From: Nephrocerus scutellatus
Taxonomy: Eukaryota > Arthropoda > Insecta > Diptera > Pipunculidae
Length of the DNA stretch: 64,000 nucleotides
Assembly (NCBI GenBank): GCA_947095585.1
Contig: OX352764.1
Span: 7,735,001 to 7,799,000, forward strand
Direction of reading: 5' to 3'
Shown here one piece after another: positions 35,147 to 47,165 of the stretch (positions are counted from its first letter, which is position 1; every line of letters starts with the position of its first letter). The position numbers were made by a program, and so were the translations under genes. The notes under the pieces were generated by a model. That model saw only the letters and a program-made list of their open reading frames with translations, was not told where the DNA came from and did not search any database.

Positions 35147-35191
35147 GTTGGGGCAAAAGTAATGGCATATGACATTTACTTTTGCCCCAAC
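35147..35191. mobile_element. 45-bp perfect hairpin, mariner-type mini element
   Basis: GTTGGGGCAAAAGTAA (35147-35162) and its exact complement (35176-35191) flank 13 bases. The arms resemble the GGTTGGTGCAAAAGTAAT-type ends of mariner-derived MITEs. Sequence between the arms is too short to code. It lies 20 bp right of the minisatellite block. Confidence 0.7.
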
Positions 35192-35495
35192 ATGTAAGGA
35201 TTAGTAGCATTAATATTATATGAATAAATATGTTTATATGTATCATTGCAAAACTTTTATTAAGAGAACATGAACATTTTCAGCGAACTTTTGTATGTTT
35301 GTACGTTTGTTTGTCGTGTTTTAATTGTTTTAAAACAATTGGTTAGGGTCGGCATGCGATGGCGATATAGGGTTTACCTACCCCTGAAAAAACTGAAATA
35401 CACTCAATCTACGCATCGCTATCGATTTTTTTAATCCTGAATGACTTATCGCTTATGAATGAAAGACCTACATTTAACTTTGCATACTATTAGGC

Positions 35496-35750
35496 TTCTA
35501 AGATAAATTAGTCTTTAGACTGAATTACAACTAAATATACATACGCGAGTGTGTGTAGTCACTCGCATAGCAGGATAAATTAGCTCGTGTGTCTACAGTA
35601 GTGGAAAGTTTTTGGTAGGAAAGTTTTCCTCACAGAAAAAAAAATTCCTAAAAAAAAATTGTTACGAATTTTGTGAATTAAATGGTTACTATTGGGGTTT
35701 TAAGATAATTCAGTGTTTAGACTGAATTACAACTATCCATATGGCGAGCT
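35496..35750. repeat. Local duplication, period about 202 bp
   Basis: AAGATAAATTAGTCTTTAGACTGAATTACAACTA (35500) recurs at 35702 with a few changes, the shared core being TTTAGACTGAATTACAACTA, and each copy is followed by a GCGAG word. Only the first 50 bp of each copy are similar. Confidence 0.7.
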
Positions 35751-35921
35751 GAAAAGCTCGCTTTACTATTTTAAGAGTTAATAATAATGAAATTTATATT
35801 ATATGTAATATTTGAAGTTGAAGCTGTCAACTCTATTTCTACATGCAATTCTTTCATGCCTAATTCTTTTCATTTCCAACAGAAACTTTGACTAAACAGA
35901 ACCAAAACTTGGATGCTCTAT

Positions 35922-35975
35922 TAAGACATGGAAGAGAACAGTCGTAGAAGAAGCGCTAAAGTGCGTTTCCTGATC
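35922..35975 (+). pseudogene. Short 3' fragment of the RTE-like family
   Basis: AAGACATGGAAGAG and ACAGTCGTAGAAGAAG code KTWKRTVVEEA, matching the C-terminus at 3715-3760 (KTWKRTIEEE). Too short to say more. Confidence 0.5.
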
Positions 35976-37265
35976 CCTATTACGTTGAATCGGGGATTTG
36001 TTGAGTTGCAAATGAAGAAAAGAAATATTTTTTGAATAACCATTCTCCTCCCTATTGAAATTATGTCAAACTTCAAACGTATTACAAACAAACACAAATA
36101 AGACAAAGCTCTGCTACAATTCTATAGTTACCTGTAGTTGATAAGATTTGCTTAAGGTTATTGACCAGCAATAACAAAAAGACATGACCCAAAGGAAACT
36201 CAACCGTTCTGTTTAGAAAAAAGCCCCACTACACAAAAAAAAAAGAACAAAAAATCGTATACAGGTAAAGAAGTGCACAGCCCACGCACAGAATATCGTG
36301 TCTCGCCTTTGTCCTGTCCTTACAGTGTGTCTAAGGAAAAATGCAACGCTTTGAGAAGAGGTTCAAACAGTCTTAAAGTGTGTAGGGTAGCAGCGTATGG
36401 AAACAGACCAGGATTACAGCTGGACAGGAGCGTAAGAAAGAAACCTCTTTGATGTATGTGGTGCAGATGAGCGAACGAATAGACGGAGGGACGGACAGAC
36501 GGGCGAAATCCATTGCAAACTGAGGATGAAAAGAAACTCGTGACACAAACCCTTAATGGATTTGAATCAAACGATGCGCGTTGCCAAAGGGCCGCCATTT
36601 TTTTGCTTTGTTTTTGTGCTATGTGTGTGCTGTGTTTTAAAGTGCTCACATATTTGCAAGTGAGTCGGTCAGTTGGGCGTTTACAGTTCCATCCGACTCC
36701 GAAAACTGCGTTGACACAAGCGTTGAACTCGAGCGTATTATTTGTTGCGTGCGTTTCGTTCCCCTCACAAAGCCGGTGTTTTCTATAGCCCTGATGAGGT
36801 GAGTTTATTATACGTCTAGTACAGCGTTCCGTAAGAAAATACATGATGAGAAATGCAACTCCTTCTTAGAGAAAACAGTACACTATTGAGTACTCGTGTG
36901 CAAAACTGCAAAGGATCAACTCTATTTTATGCTTGCTTGCAATCCAATGTCCTGCAGAGTGAGTGAGTGGAAACAGAAATGAAGAAACAGAAGAAAGAAA
37001 AGTAAAGTCGACCGCCGACCATCCGTTTGTCGCTTCCTTCTGACATAAAACAATTTCTAATGTTATGCTAAGTGCAGTGCACACTGCACACTGGTTATTG
37101 AAAGGCAGCGACATAAATTTATATTGCGAATGAAAATGACTTTACGATTACTAACGAATTGCAAGAGGTTTAGCTGAGGTCCTAATAAAATGGTGACGAC
37201 ACGACCAACTATATGACGCTGTTAAGCTCGATAAACTCACTACAAAAATTATTTTCTTATGATGG
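35976..37265. other. Non-coding stretch
   Basis: Holds a 174-codon minus-strand open frame (36320-36844) without recognisable domain and with low-complexity parts; I do not call it. Nothing else recognised. Confidence 0.5.
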
Positions 37266-37269
37266 TCCG

Positions 37270-37760
37270 TATACATCATATGATTTTTGTAATAATTCTA
37301 AAAATATTTAACCCTAAAATTATGCAATGATATGTAACGTTTGTTGCAATATTTTTTGAGAACATTCAACCATAAAAGTTTACTATGATGAAATGTAATC
37401 ATTGTTGCAATAATTCAAAAAATATTTAATCCTAAAAGTATACAATGAAATGTAATGATTGTTGCAATATTTTGAAAAGATTCAACCCTAAAAGTATACT
37501 ATGAAATTTTGTTGCAATAATTCTAAAAATATTTAATCATATAAGTATACAATGAAATGTAATGATTGTTACAATATTTTTTGAAAACATTCAACCCTGA
37601 ATCTATACTATGAAATTTCAATAATTCTAAAAAACAAGTAACCCTAAAAGTATACAATAAAATGTAATACGAAGTATACATTGAAATTGTTGCAATATTT
37701 GTGAAAATATTCAACCCTATATAGGTATACAATGAAATTAATGATAGTTGCAAAACTTTT
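37270..37760. repeat. AT-rich tandem repeat, monomer about 55-60 bp
   Basis: Eight or so diverged units with TGTTGCAATA, TTTTTGAAAA.ATTCAACCCTAAAAGTATAC and ATGAAATGTAATGATTG. Two alternating versions (AATAATTCTAAAAATATTTAA and AATATTTTTTGAAAACATTCAA) suggest a dimeric higher-order unit of about 115 bp. Confidence 0.85.
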
Positions 37761-39108
37761 CAAAGATAAACGGTAAAAGTATTTATAATATAATGAATGT
37801 TAAAATTTACTTTAATCAACAAAAAAGCAAAATATTAAAAAAAAACATTTGCCAACATCCTGGGAAGTTTTTCTCCCAAAGTTGTCCACCATTTCAAAAA
37901 GCAAATAGATACAGTATAGATTTCCACTGCTATCTACTTTCTTCCTGACAATTCCTAATAGGAGGTTTCCACTTTTTTTGACTATCTGCGCTCAAATGTT
38001 TATAAAGATCTGTTTGAGCTGAACTAACTGATCTGGCAACATTGTAGACTGAACTTTCACAGGATAGTATAACCATATGATGATGGAAATCATAATTCCT
38101 AATGCTCCTGGTTGGCTGAATGATTGACTGACTGGCAGGTGGTCAGACATGAATAAGACTAACAGACAGACACAGACTGATGTTCTGCATCAGCATCAAC
38201 TTGCTATCATCATTACTATTATTATCACATCTCCTGGCGGCTATTCCAGTTAGTTACTACTTTTACTCGCTTCTTCTTCCTCATTTCACATCCTGGTAGA
38301 AACAATTTCTCTGTATAATTAGAATTATTGCATATAGAGGCGCAGGCTCCACTATCACCAGCAGCATCAACGAGTGCTGGTGGTTCGCCGCCTCTCAAAT
38401 AAAGCATCAAGGAATTTCATTGGACTTTTAAGAAGCAGCAGGTTCTTTCTAGAGCTTGATAGAAAAAAGAGAGAGAAGAGGAGAATAAACTGCCCTTGAA
38501 GCTACAACTAAAACTCAATATATAATAAAGTCGCACAATAAAGATACTAATTTTACCAGTTAGCCGGTGTGTCGCGTCAAGTCGTTCATGCGATCCAATA
38601 CCCAAGATCCAGATCCACCAGAGCAACGCGCAGCAACAAGGAAGTAAAGATAGATTTTACTGAGCAATTTAATGTACAGGTACGTAGTTAACCGATACCA
38701 TCCATAGCAGCCTACTTACGCAGGAGCCAATAGCCTCGAACAAGAGTTGGCTTCTAGATAATTCCAATCATTAATTTTGATTGTAAAACAAAAACCGTAG
38801 GCATTTGCAATCGGTTGCTGGGCAATACGATGGTGAAGGAGGTGAAGCAGGAGAAGGAGGAGTAAGAGACGGAACGCAACGTACAACACTGGCCACCAGG
38901 CGGTAGCACCAAAGTTCGTTATCTGCTTACTGCTACTCGATTTATCTTAAGTGGCCTGCGTGTTTGTGCGGGAGATTCGCGATTGGATTCCTCCTGTTAT
39001 TGCTGTTATTCGACAGCACAGCAACAGCAGAGACGAAGCAGTGGAATTCAATCCATTTATGCCCTCACTGCCTGGCCGCTACGGTTGGAAACATTATAAT
39101 CAAATTAA
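37761..39108. other. Non-coding stretch
   Basis: No domain recognised. Several GA-rich runs (38460-38485, 38830-38865). Confidence 0.5.
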
Positions 39109-39770
39109 TTAGCATCCGCTTAAGATATAGGTACTCCTCCCCGATTGGAGAGTAGTTTCTTCCTTTATAATTATCACAATTTGACCCTTATAATCGAAGG
39201 CATTCTGGTCTTGAGAGAAGAAGAGAGGAGGATGTCTATGCGAAAGCATTTGGAATCTTGTTGCACAATTTAAAGTTTGGCAAAGCATTCTATCGCTGAA
39301 CTTAACGGTCAGTAAATTTGTGCGGAAAGATTTGAAGCGCCTCAAGTAGTGCAGATACTTTGGGAAAATTAGAAAGGGTGATCTTTGCAAATTACACTTG
39401 AGCTGTAACCACGCTTCTGGCTGAAGCGACAACACGCTGCTGGCAGAAGCGACAAAAAAACAGTGACAAGCTACAAGTTTTTCTGCAATTGACGATGTTT
39501 TTGTCACCTCCTATTAGTCCTGGATCCTGAAAAAATTACAGCAGAATCAAATTTATTTTGGAAGTAACTCACCAGTTTAGCGCGACTGAACTCGTAAACT
39601 GATGAATCTTACGTGCAATTCCCCATATATTCCCCCTAATTCGACCAAATGCAAAAGTGTAGGAATGTAAGGAAGAATACGTTGAAGAAAAAAAATGTTT
39701 CCAACGATTAACAGTGATTTTTACTAATGTGCTTGTGCCAAACAATATGTCGAACATCCATTTCCATTTC
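39109..39770 (-). pseudogene. Non-LTR element, region downstream of the RT palm
   Basis: Minus-strand frames read LQLKCNLQRSPFLIFPKYLH, YLRRFKSFRTNLLTVKFSDR and RMLCQTLNCATRFQMLSHRH. The LRRxxxF..xDLLTVY pattern followed by a basic stretch resembles the thumb region after the RT palm of jockey/R1-like elements. Its position next to the palm sequence at 39.77-40.65 kb on the same strand fits one relic read right to left. Similarity is weak. Confidence 0.45.
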
Positions 39771-39771
39771 G

Positions 39772-40655
39772 ATCTTGCTGTCGTGTCAAACAAATCCCAG
39801 CACCAAGAAGTTTCCGAGCAGGATCCTCTTAACTCGTGAATAACATAACCAGTCTCGTTTGAAAAGATGAGAGTGCTGTCCTCACCTAAATAATATATCG
39901 GATTAAAAGTACAGACAAGAATTCGATGAAAAAAAGTATCGGAGACAAAACAGAACCTTGTGGGACACCATTTATGCGTTAAATTTCAAACCGAAAACCA
40001 TCTAAAACATTTGAAAAAGAAAGGTTTGATTATGAGGGCAAAATATAGCTTTTATACACAATCCAATTCGAGCTTTGTCGACCTCGCTTTCGTGTCAAAT
40101 AAATCCCAGCACCAATGACTTTCCGAGCAGGATCCTCTTAACTCGTGCCGAACATACCTCTCGTTTGAAAAAATGAGAGCACTGTCCTCAGAAAAATAAT
40201 AGACCGGATTAGAAGTACACAGACAAGAAATCGATGAAAATAAGTATCAGAGACAAAACAGAACCTTGCGGGACACCATTTATGCGTTGAACTTCAAACC
40301 GAAAACCATATAAAACATTTAAAAAAGAATGGTTTGATAATGAGGGCAAATATTTCGAGCTTTGTCGACCTCGCTGTAGTGTCAAATAAATCCCAGAACC
40401 AAGGACTTTCCGAGCAGGATCCTCTTAACTCGTGCCGAATATACATCTCGTTTTTAAAAAAAGCGAGAGTGCTGTCCTCAGAAAAATAAAAGATCGGATT
40501 AGAAGTACAGACAAGAAATCGATGAAAAAAAGTATTGGATACAAAACATAACCTTGTGGGACACCATTTATGCATTGCATTTCAAACCGAAAACCATCTT
40601 AAATATTTAAAAAAGAATGGTTTGATTAAGAGGGTAAAATATAGCTTTTATACAC
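39772..40655 (-). repeat. Three tandem copies (309/287 bp) of an RT palm segment
   Basis: Units begin near 39772, 40081 and 40369, each with GTCAAA.AAATCCCAG, TCCGAGCAGGATCCTCTTAA, GAGAGTGCTGTCCTCA-like, CTTGTGGGACACCATTTATG and AACCGAAAACCAT. On the minus strand each unit reads NGVPQGSVL-like, then NPIYYFSEDSTL and HELRGSCSE. These correspond to the PQG and FADDSTL blocks of a non-LTR reverse transcriptase, with the catalytic pair degraded to SED. Unit 3 lacks about 24 bp near its left edge. The array, not the element, is tandemly repeated. Confidence 0.85.
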
Positions 40656-42532
40656 AATATTACTGAGCCTAATTGTATGCAATGGTTGTTGATAATTTCT
40701 TAATTCCAAATCAATGGAGGTAACTCTAACCTATAATTTCTCACTTGTCACCCACATTCCATCTAATCTAAACTTCAAAACTCGAAACTAAACGATTGAT
40801 CAATTTGTTTATATAAAAAGCCAAGAAAAAAAAAGATCCACAACGGGTTAATTGAGCGGGGAAGGAGGTTTGGTTCACCCTCTTATCACTCTTGACGCAA
40901 TTACTTGAGATTTTTTTTTGATCAGACATTGAAATGATAATGAGTGACGTGGCGACTGACAGGAATGCGAGGAGATTCAGGATAAGAATGTAATTATACG
41001 GCAATGTCTCAAACCCGACTACCGCTACGACAATTTTTAATTAATTAGTAACTATGTGTGGTGTGCTTGCAAACTACTGAACTGTCATCTGTGCTGTCAA
41101 CGACAAATAAAACAAAAACTATCCCTCGTCGCAGTTCTTTTGGAATTCAATATCCTTGATTCAATTCGGGAACAACAACATCGACACGCTGACAGCCATA
41201 CGAGTATGTCGAGCAGCATATTCCCAATGGTTGCCTTGTTGTGTTGGTATGGAAGGGGGTTATTATGCATTTTTGTTGTTGCCTTTTATCTGTTTACCCT
41301 GTCAACAACAAAACTCAATATGGCTTCACTCGGATATGCCGCTAGAACACATACAGCATACAGGAGATATTAAACGTCACACCAATTGGTCATCCATACG
41401 CTTGACGGCGGCGGCTCGCTTGGTCTTTTTGTTGTTGTTGCTGTTATTGTTGTGATAAATAAATAATTAAATTCGCTCCACAGGATGACAACAAAGCGTC
41501 ATGTTGTTTGTTGTCATTGTCAGTTGCGCCGCCATCCATCCATCCATCCATCAGTCGGTCAGTCAGAGTTAAGAACATAAAGGACTGCTGTCGAACGTCG
41601 GTGACTATTTAAGCTTTTTGTTATTCTTCTGTTAGCTTTTAATTGAATACAACCTGGAGACTGGTGGAGTGAGGAGGTTAGTGGTAATGTCGGTCATCAA
41701 ACAAGCCGGGGGGTGTCGTTCGGTTCAGGTTGCACCTGTTTCCTTTCTTTGTTTACTTTTTCGACAGTGATATCGATTCACTCGATTCACTTTTATTCCC
41801 TTAGCATTTCAATTTCTTAAGAATTTGAGAATTTGGTTGGTGGATACAACGCTTTCATGGAATGGAAATGGAAGGATGGTAAAAAAGACGCCGTCTTCCC
41901 TGCGATTACAATCGGATCGAATTCATACCACCACACACAACAAAGGAAACTTAAAAAAGCCAGTCCATTGCAAATAACAAACGAGGAGACACCACCATCA
42001 CGGTATCTAGACAACAGAATTGTCCTGTTCAAGGAACTTAAGTGGATGAATGGCAAATTATGGACGAGGATGGCTGAAATGTTTAGAGCTGCTGGATAGA
42101 ATTGCTGTGTTGACAACAGCAGTAACAGTTCCTAGAAAGGAGAACTTCTTCAGTATGGATGGAACATTAAAAGTTTGCTGTGACATTCCGAACTTTAAAT
42201 AGCGAAGCGAGTGAAAACATCAACACTTTGACTTTGATTGGAAGCGAATTCGTTTCCAGAATAAAGTTCGTTGAGTTATGTATTTGATTCTATAAATTAA
42301 CTAACAGTTTTGATCATCGAATACTGAAGGACACAGAACTGTCAGTTTATGTCCTTATGTACAAAACATAGAGAGCTGACATTAACGATATTCAGATTCC
42401 TTAACTTAAATTAAAAAATAAACTTTTACAGTATTTACCTGATAATGTGAACTTACAGATTTGTAAGTACAGACAATTCTTGACTTGCTCCAAACTTAGA
42501 GATTTGTAAGTTCAAATCGACGATTACATTGT
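40656..42532. other. Non-coding stretch
   Basis: CCAT repeats at 41532-41551 and TTGTTG run at 41429-41450. Frames at 41056-41455 and 41817-42116 show no known similarity. Confidence 0.5.
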
Positions 42533-42790
42533 CGAGGTAGTATTGTAAATGTTTACATTATTGAGGTAGTACTGTAAAATTTATATCATTGAGGTAGTGC
42601 TGTAAAAGTTTACATTATTGAGGTAGTACTGTAAAAGTTTACATTATTGAGGTAGTACTGTAAAAGTTTACATTATTGAGGTAGTGCTGTAAAAGTTTAC
42701 ATTATTGAGGTAGTGCTGTAACAGTTTACATAATTGAGGTAGTACTGTAAAAGTTTACATTATTGAGGTAGTACTGTAAAAGGTAGTGCT
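42533..42790. repeat. 29-bp minisatellite, about nine units
   Basis: Unit GAGGTAGTACTGTAAAAGTTTACATTATT in near-perfect head-to-tail order with no spacers; a few units have GTGCT for GTACT or ATAATT for ATTATT. The flanks contain GTAAGTTCA words only. Confidence 0.95.
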
Positions 42791-43754
42791 GTAGTGAACT
42801 TTCTTAATGTGAACTTACTAATCTATACATTCATCAGTATCAACGTATTTAGCTCTACAACTGGGAATCGGTTCTGGCCTCGCATAGAAAATATCTTCTC
42901 CACTCATCCAGTGTGGCATCGTGGATTTAGTAGTCGTCCCACATGGTTCTGTTTCGTATCCGATATTTTTTTTTCAATGATTTCATGTCGATAGTTCTAC
43001 GAATTATCAGCGTTTCCATGGTTTTAAAAAGTAGGGATGTTAGCGCTACAAGTTGGTACAAGGAAAGAAATGAGGGTTTGTCTATTTTTAGGAACAGGCT
43101 GCATAAAGACTTTATCTATCATCAGTTGCCGTTGTATAGACCGGTTTCTGAGGTCGTAACTTATAACAAATTTGCATTCTCTTTACGTCGAGGCTTTAGT
43201 TCTGCCCAGTTCGTGACTTATTTTTAAAAAACCAGCGTCTCTTAATCGTTTAACGTTGCATTGGACTGCACTCCATAATATGAGCATAATATAGGAATTC
43301 CCTGCACAAGCCTCGTGATAATGTTGGTATAATACAGGTTAATTCTTTGGAGGTTTGAAATAAGACATTTGGTTGTTTAATTTCATTTGTTAACAAGCAA
43401 CTCATAATTGTGCCAAATATGTCAAATATGACGTATGCACCACAGCTAAAGAAGTATCACTAAAAAACATAAGTTGTAGGAATGCAGTAACCAAGCGGTT
43501 AAGTTGTCAAAAAGTGCTGTTCAGAAAAAAATAAGCTGACCAAACCATCTTACTGGTAGGGGAAAAAACACACACACACACTAAAGGACTAAAGTGTTTC
43601 ACATAATGCATGAATGTGTGTGTTATTTTTTTTTTCTTAGATAGAACTTACTGAAGGGTGAACTGTCAAACGATCTGTTATACTGCGCTTGCTGTTTTAC
43701 ATTTATTATCAGCATACTCTGCCAAATTATCATAATAAGACTATGTGACATTGA
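42791..43754. other. Non-coding stretch
   Basis: CA run at about 43568-43580. No domain or repeat partner recognised. Confidence 0.5.
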
Positions 43755-44165
43755 TCCGGACGAGATGTAGTTTCAAAAGGATGGTGCTACGTTGATAAGT
43801 TGCCAACTTGCCTCCATAGTCTTGCGATTTGACACCTCTCGATTATTTTCTATGGGGCCATGTGAAGGGACTGGTTTATGCTGATAAACCAGCGATAATT
43901 GACCCCTTAGTGGCCAACATTGTTCGAGTTATTTGTGACATACGGCCAAGAAAAAGTGGCCCAAATTTGACGTTCAAAAAGTGCTTTATCAAGAACAGCC
44001 GCAGCCGTGGTCATATGCCCGAAATTTTTTCCAAATGTTAATGCCATATATTGATCTTTCGAATGAATAAAACAATTTGATGAAAATTAAATGTTTCGTG
44101 TTATTTTTTACAATTTCAAGTTCTATCAGGCTTAAAAAAAACACCTGATATATTTTTTTTCGTGT
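43755..44165 (+). pseudogene. Mariner-type transposase C-terminal relic with 3' tail
   Basis: FQKDGAT-like sequence near 43770 is joined by an internal deletion to SCDLTPLDYFLWGHVKGLVY, then ADKPAIIDPLVANIVRVICD and SRGHMPEIF. These are the catalytic Asp block and C-terminus of the family at 10.6 kb. A stop replaces the residue before SCDL. The AT-rich tail (AATAAAACAATTTGATG to about 44160) may include the end of the element, but no inverted partner was found. Confidence 0.8.
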
Positions 44166-46099
44166 GTAGGACGTGTCAGTGTTCCCACAGGAAGGAACGT
44201 GTCAGAACTTTCCACCTCTTCATCGTGGCTACATACTCATCGAATATGTTGATTATCATTTTTTGTCATCCTGTTATCCTGCGACTGGTCCCAAGGGGTG
44301 AGTATGTACAAATCTAATTTCTAACCCATCTGTGTCTGTCTGTATGCCTAACCTCACACAATCATCGGGGTTCGGGGATGAATCTTTCATTTACTAGAAC
44401 ACGTGGAAGAATAAAAACGAAGGAGAGGGGCACACAAACCGACCTTCGACCTTCGTCTGCTCTGCTGGTTCGCATACATCCATTGATATGTAAATTTCTA
44501 ACTATCCGCGAATCGGTGGCAGACATGCGAGGAAGACCTGTCGCCGTGACGCCGTAGCAGAAGAATGTAGTGACAGAGTAGCTGAGGGCACTTTGAATTT
44601 TAAAGCAGTTTTTTTTGCTGGAGAGCACGAAAATATTGAGGGTTGATTCGGAAGCAGAAATTGTATCTTTCTACTCACTGAATAGAAGAGGTAGACCGCA
44701 GGCTGTGGAACAGCTATGTGATTAAGAAAGAGGAAGGAAATGGGGGAAAAACTCCTACTTATTGCAAGGACTTTATGTAAATCTTCTCATTGTCACCCTT
44801 TGTGGTTACTGGTCGGTCACACACAGGCGATCGATAAGATTTCCAAATTCCAAACAGAAAAATTCCACTACAAAATTCAACTACATTGGAATTTCTGTCT
44901 TTGAGAGATCCTTCCTCCCTTCTGAGTATGTCTCTCATATCTATCTGGCTCCGACGCTTTTGTATTTCGTGTTGACATGCATTTGCATACTTCGTGTTCT
45001 GTTCGCAACGCTGTCATTCTTGTCTCTGGTGGTTGGGAAATATTCCTCTATCCTTTAGCTGGCTGCTGTGCTGTGGAGAGTTAAAGGGGTGGCAAACGAG
45101 AAGCGGCTGGTAAGAGCTAAGAGGCAGTGAAACAGTCTCAATCATCATCATCATCAGCTCACCCAGCAGGATATTTTATGCTCCTCTTGTGTCATGTTTC
45201 TGCGAACTATTGCCTGCCACCTCACCTTCACCCACTTTCATCCTGAAACCATGAAACCCTGAAGCTCGCTGTCGGCGCCCGGCACATCGTTAAGTGGAGT
45301 GGAAAATGTACATCAGCGTGAGTTGGAGTCGTGTTATTTTCTGCATTTCCATTTTCAATTATCCTTTTCTGCCGCACAGTTAACACTGAAAACGACCAAG
45401 AGAGAAAGCAAACCAAACAGCGCGTCACACTAACAGGGAATCCACGCGATATGATGGAGCTTGCGGCTATGGGGTTGCCAGTTGTTGACAAAGGAATAGC
45501 GCAAGCGACAAACGACGCTTTCAGATTTCATCGAGGAAAAGGCGACACCTACTGCCTGGCGCCTGCCACCAGGCTTTTGGGAGGGTCATCAACATATGTA
45601 TGTATGTATGTATGTAGCATCTAGGTGGGGATGACTGCACCCACACTTCCTCGAAAACTACACAAAAGTACACTTACAGCACCGACCATAAAAGCAAAAC
45701 CAAATATGTATCTGCGTCATCAGCAAAAAGGAGCGAAAAGCAAACAGAACGAACAGAACAGGGAGATACCAAAAAGCAGATGCCATTTTTTTTCTTCAGT
45801 TTAGTCCTTTTGTAGGACATGCTGCTCGTAGGGGACTGATTATCCCTTTATTTTATCACGAAATTTTATTTCTGGGGAAAAGAGGTGTGCGGTGGTCCTT
45901 TCAAATTTTCGGGTTTTTTCGTGTCCTTTATCTCCTTCTGAGTAACAGAAGTCACCAGATTTTATGTTAAAATATTTCCAGAGATCAGAAAATCAGGAGT
46001 CCCACATTTATTTTCACTTCAAAGAATCCTTGAAATGCGTTCCTTTATGGTTGAGGTAGGGTATGTTAATCCTTTGGTATGAAGTGTCTTTGGAAATAT
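44166..46099. other. Non-coding stretch
   Basis: Short ATGT run at 45595-45616. Paired opposite frames at 45228-45624 are without known similarity. Confidence 0.5.
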
Positions 46100-46480
46100 G
46101 TACATGGATACCTGCCGTTAAGGCTGCCCCACGGTCCTCTTCGTACAATCAACGCCTATCCACAATATTACTATTGCGAATGTAAGGTGTAAGGCCCCAA
46201 CTTCCTACTGATAGGAGCGAGATCTATCTAAGTCTCTGCCGATCTCTGGGTCACAGCAACGGTTGGAAAACGCAACTCACGCCGAGCAAATACTCTATCC
46301 GCATTTGGGTATCAACAAAATTAGCCAGCACGATGCTAGCACAAGGGGGCCCGAGCTCCCCGGCTCCCGTGGTACCAGAAGAATATCTGGTCGGATTTTC
46401 GTAGTTAACTACTGCAGTTGAGTTCCTTACGACTCGGGCATTGTGGCACTTTATACATCATATTACTAGTATTCACGAAG
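46100..46480 (+). repeat. Unassigned dispersed repeat, copy 2 (partner at 15.6-16.15 kb)
   Basis: CCACGGTCCTCTTCGTACA (46129), GCCGATCTCTGGGTCAC (46239) and CTATCCGCATTTGGGTA (46296) correspond in order to the minus strand of 16.11-15.85 kb. Downstream, GGCCCGAGCTCCCCGGCTCC has no clear match. Class unknown. Confidence 0.55.
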
Positions 46481-47040
46481 TTCAGCTTACTGTTATGTTC
46501 AGTCAGCTGGTTCTACGATATCGAGTTGGCTGATCGCTCGTCTTTCAAACGCGTTTTTGGTAAACATCATTATGCACTATAAGCTTTCTTTACAACTTAA
46601 GACAGACAGACAAAAATGAAACTGTTATTCCTTAAGCTAATGCCAATCGCATACAAGTTCCTCAAGTCCGAGTAGGTCAACTTCAAAGACAGCTCCAACA
46701 ACACCAACCCGATTTCTCCCCGTACTAAGCAATATACAGCCAGCAAAGCTAAGACGCTCTTCTAGGAGAATATGAGAAAATCAATATCAACAACCTTCTC
46801 CCCATTCATGAAGATATAGAGCGTAGCGTCCTTTCTCGCCTTAAATCTCGACACCCACCTCTTAAACTAGCCCCACGACTAAAGAGTACAAACTTCGAGG
46901 CAATGTAGTACTGGAAGCACGAGTGGAATTCCAGTTCTAGCAACGACTTGTTTCATATCGAAGACCCAACAACTATGCCTGCTGGTCACGACCTTACTAG
47001 GAAAATGTTGGTTAACCTGAAGCAGGTGCGAACAAACAAC
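46481..47040. other. Possible retroelement debris
   Basis: A reading near 46745-46900 with LPIHEDIERSVL, RLKSRHPPLKLAP and RLKSTNFEAM looks protein-like but I cannot place it. The rest is unassigned. Confidence 0.2.
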
Positions 47041-47165
47041 GCATGATTCATCCATCCATCCAAACAAGCATTTCAACATTCTATCCATTTTTCAATCTAT
47101 CAAACCATCAATCCATCATTTCATCAATCCATCAATCCATCAATTCATCAATTCATCAAACCAAC
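47041..47165. repeat. (ATCC/ATCA)n microsatellite
   Basis: Imperfect CATCCATC, ATCAATCC and ATTCATCA repeats over about 120 bp. Confidence 0.85.

Noticed and set aside
36320..36844. 174-codon minus-strand open frame
   Set aside because: No domain, no codon pattern, contains low-complexity Ser/Pro-Val runs and a shadow frame on the other strand.
42533..42790. CRISPR-like regular direct repeats of 29 bp
   Set aside because: Units are contiguous with no spacers, and the window is eukaryotic with no cas genes.
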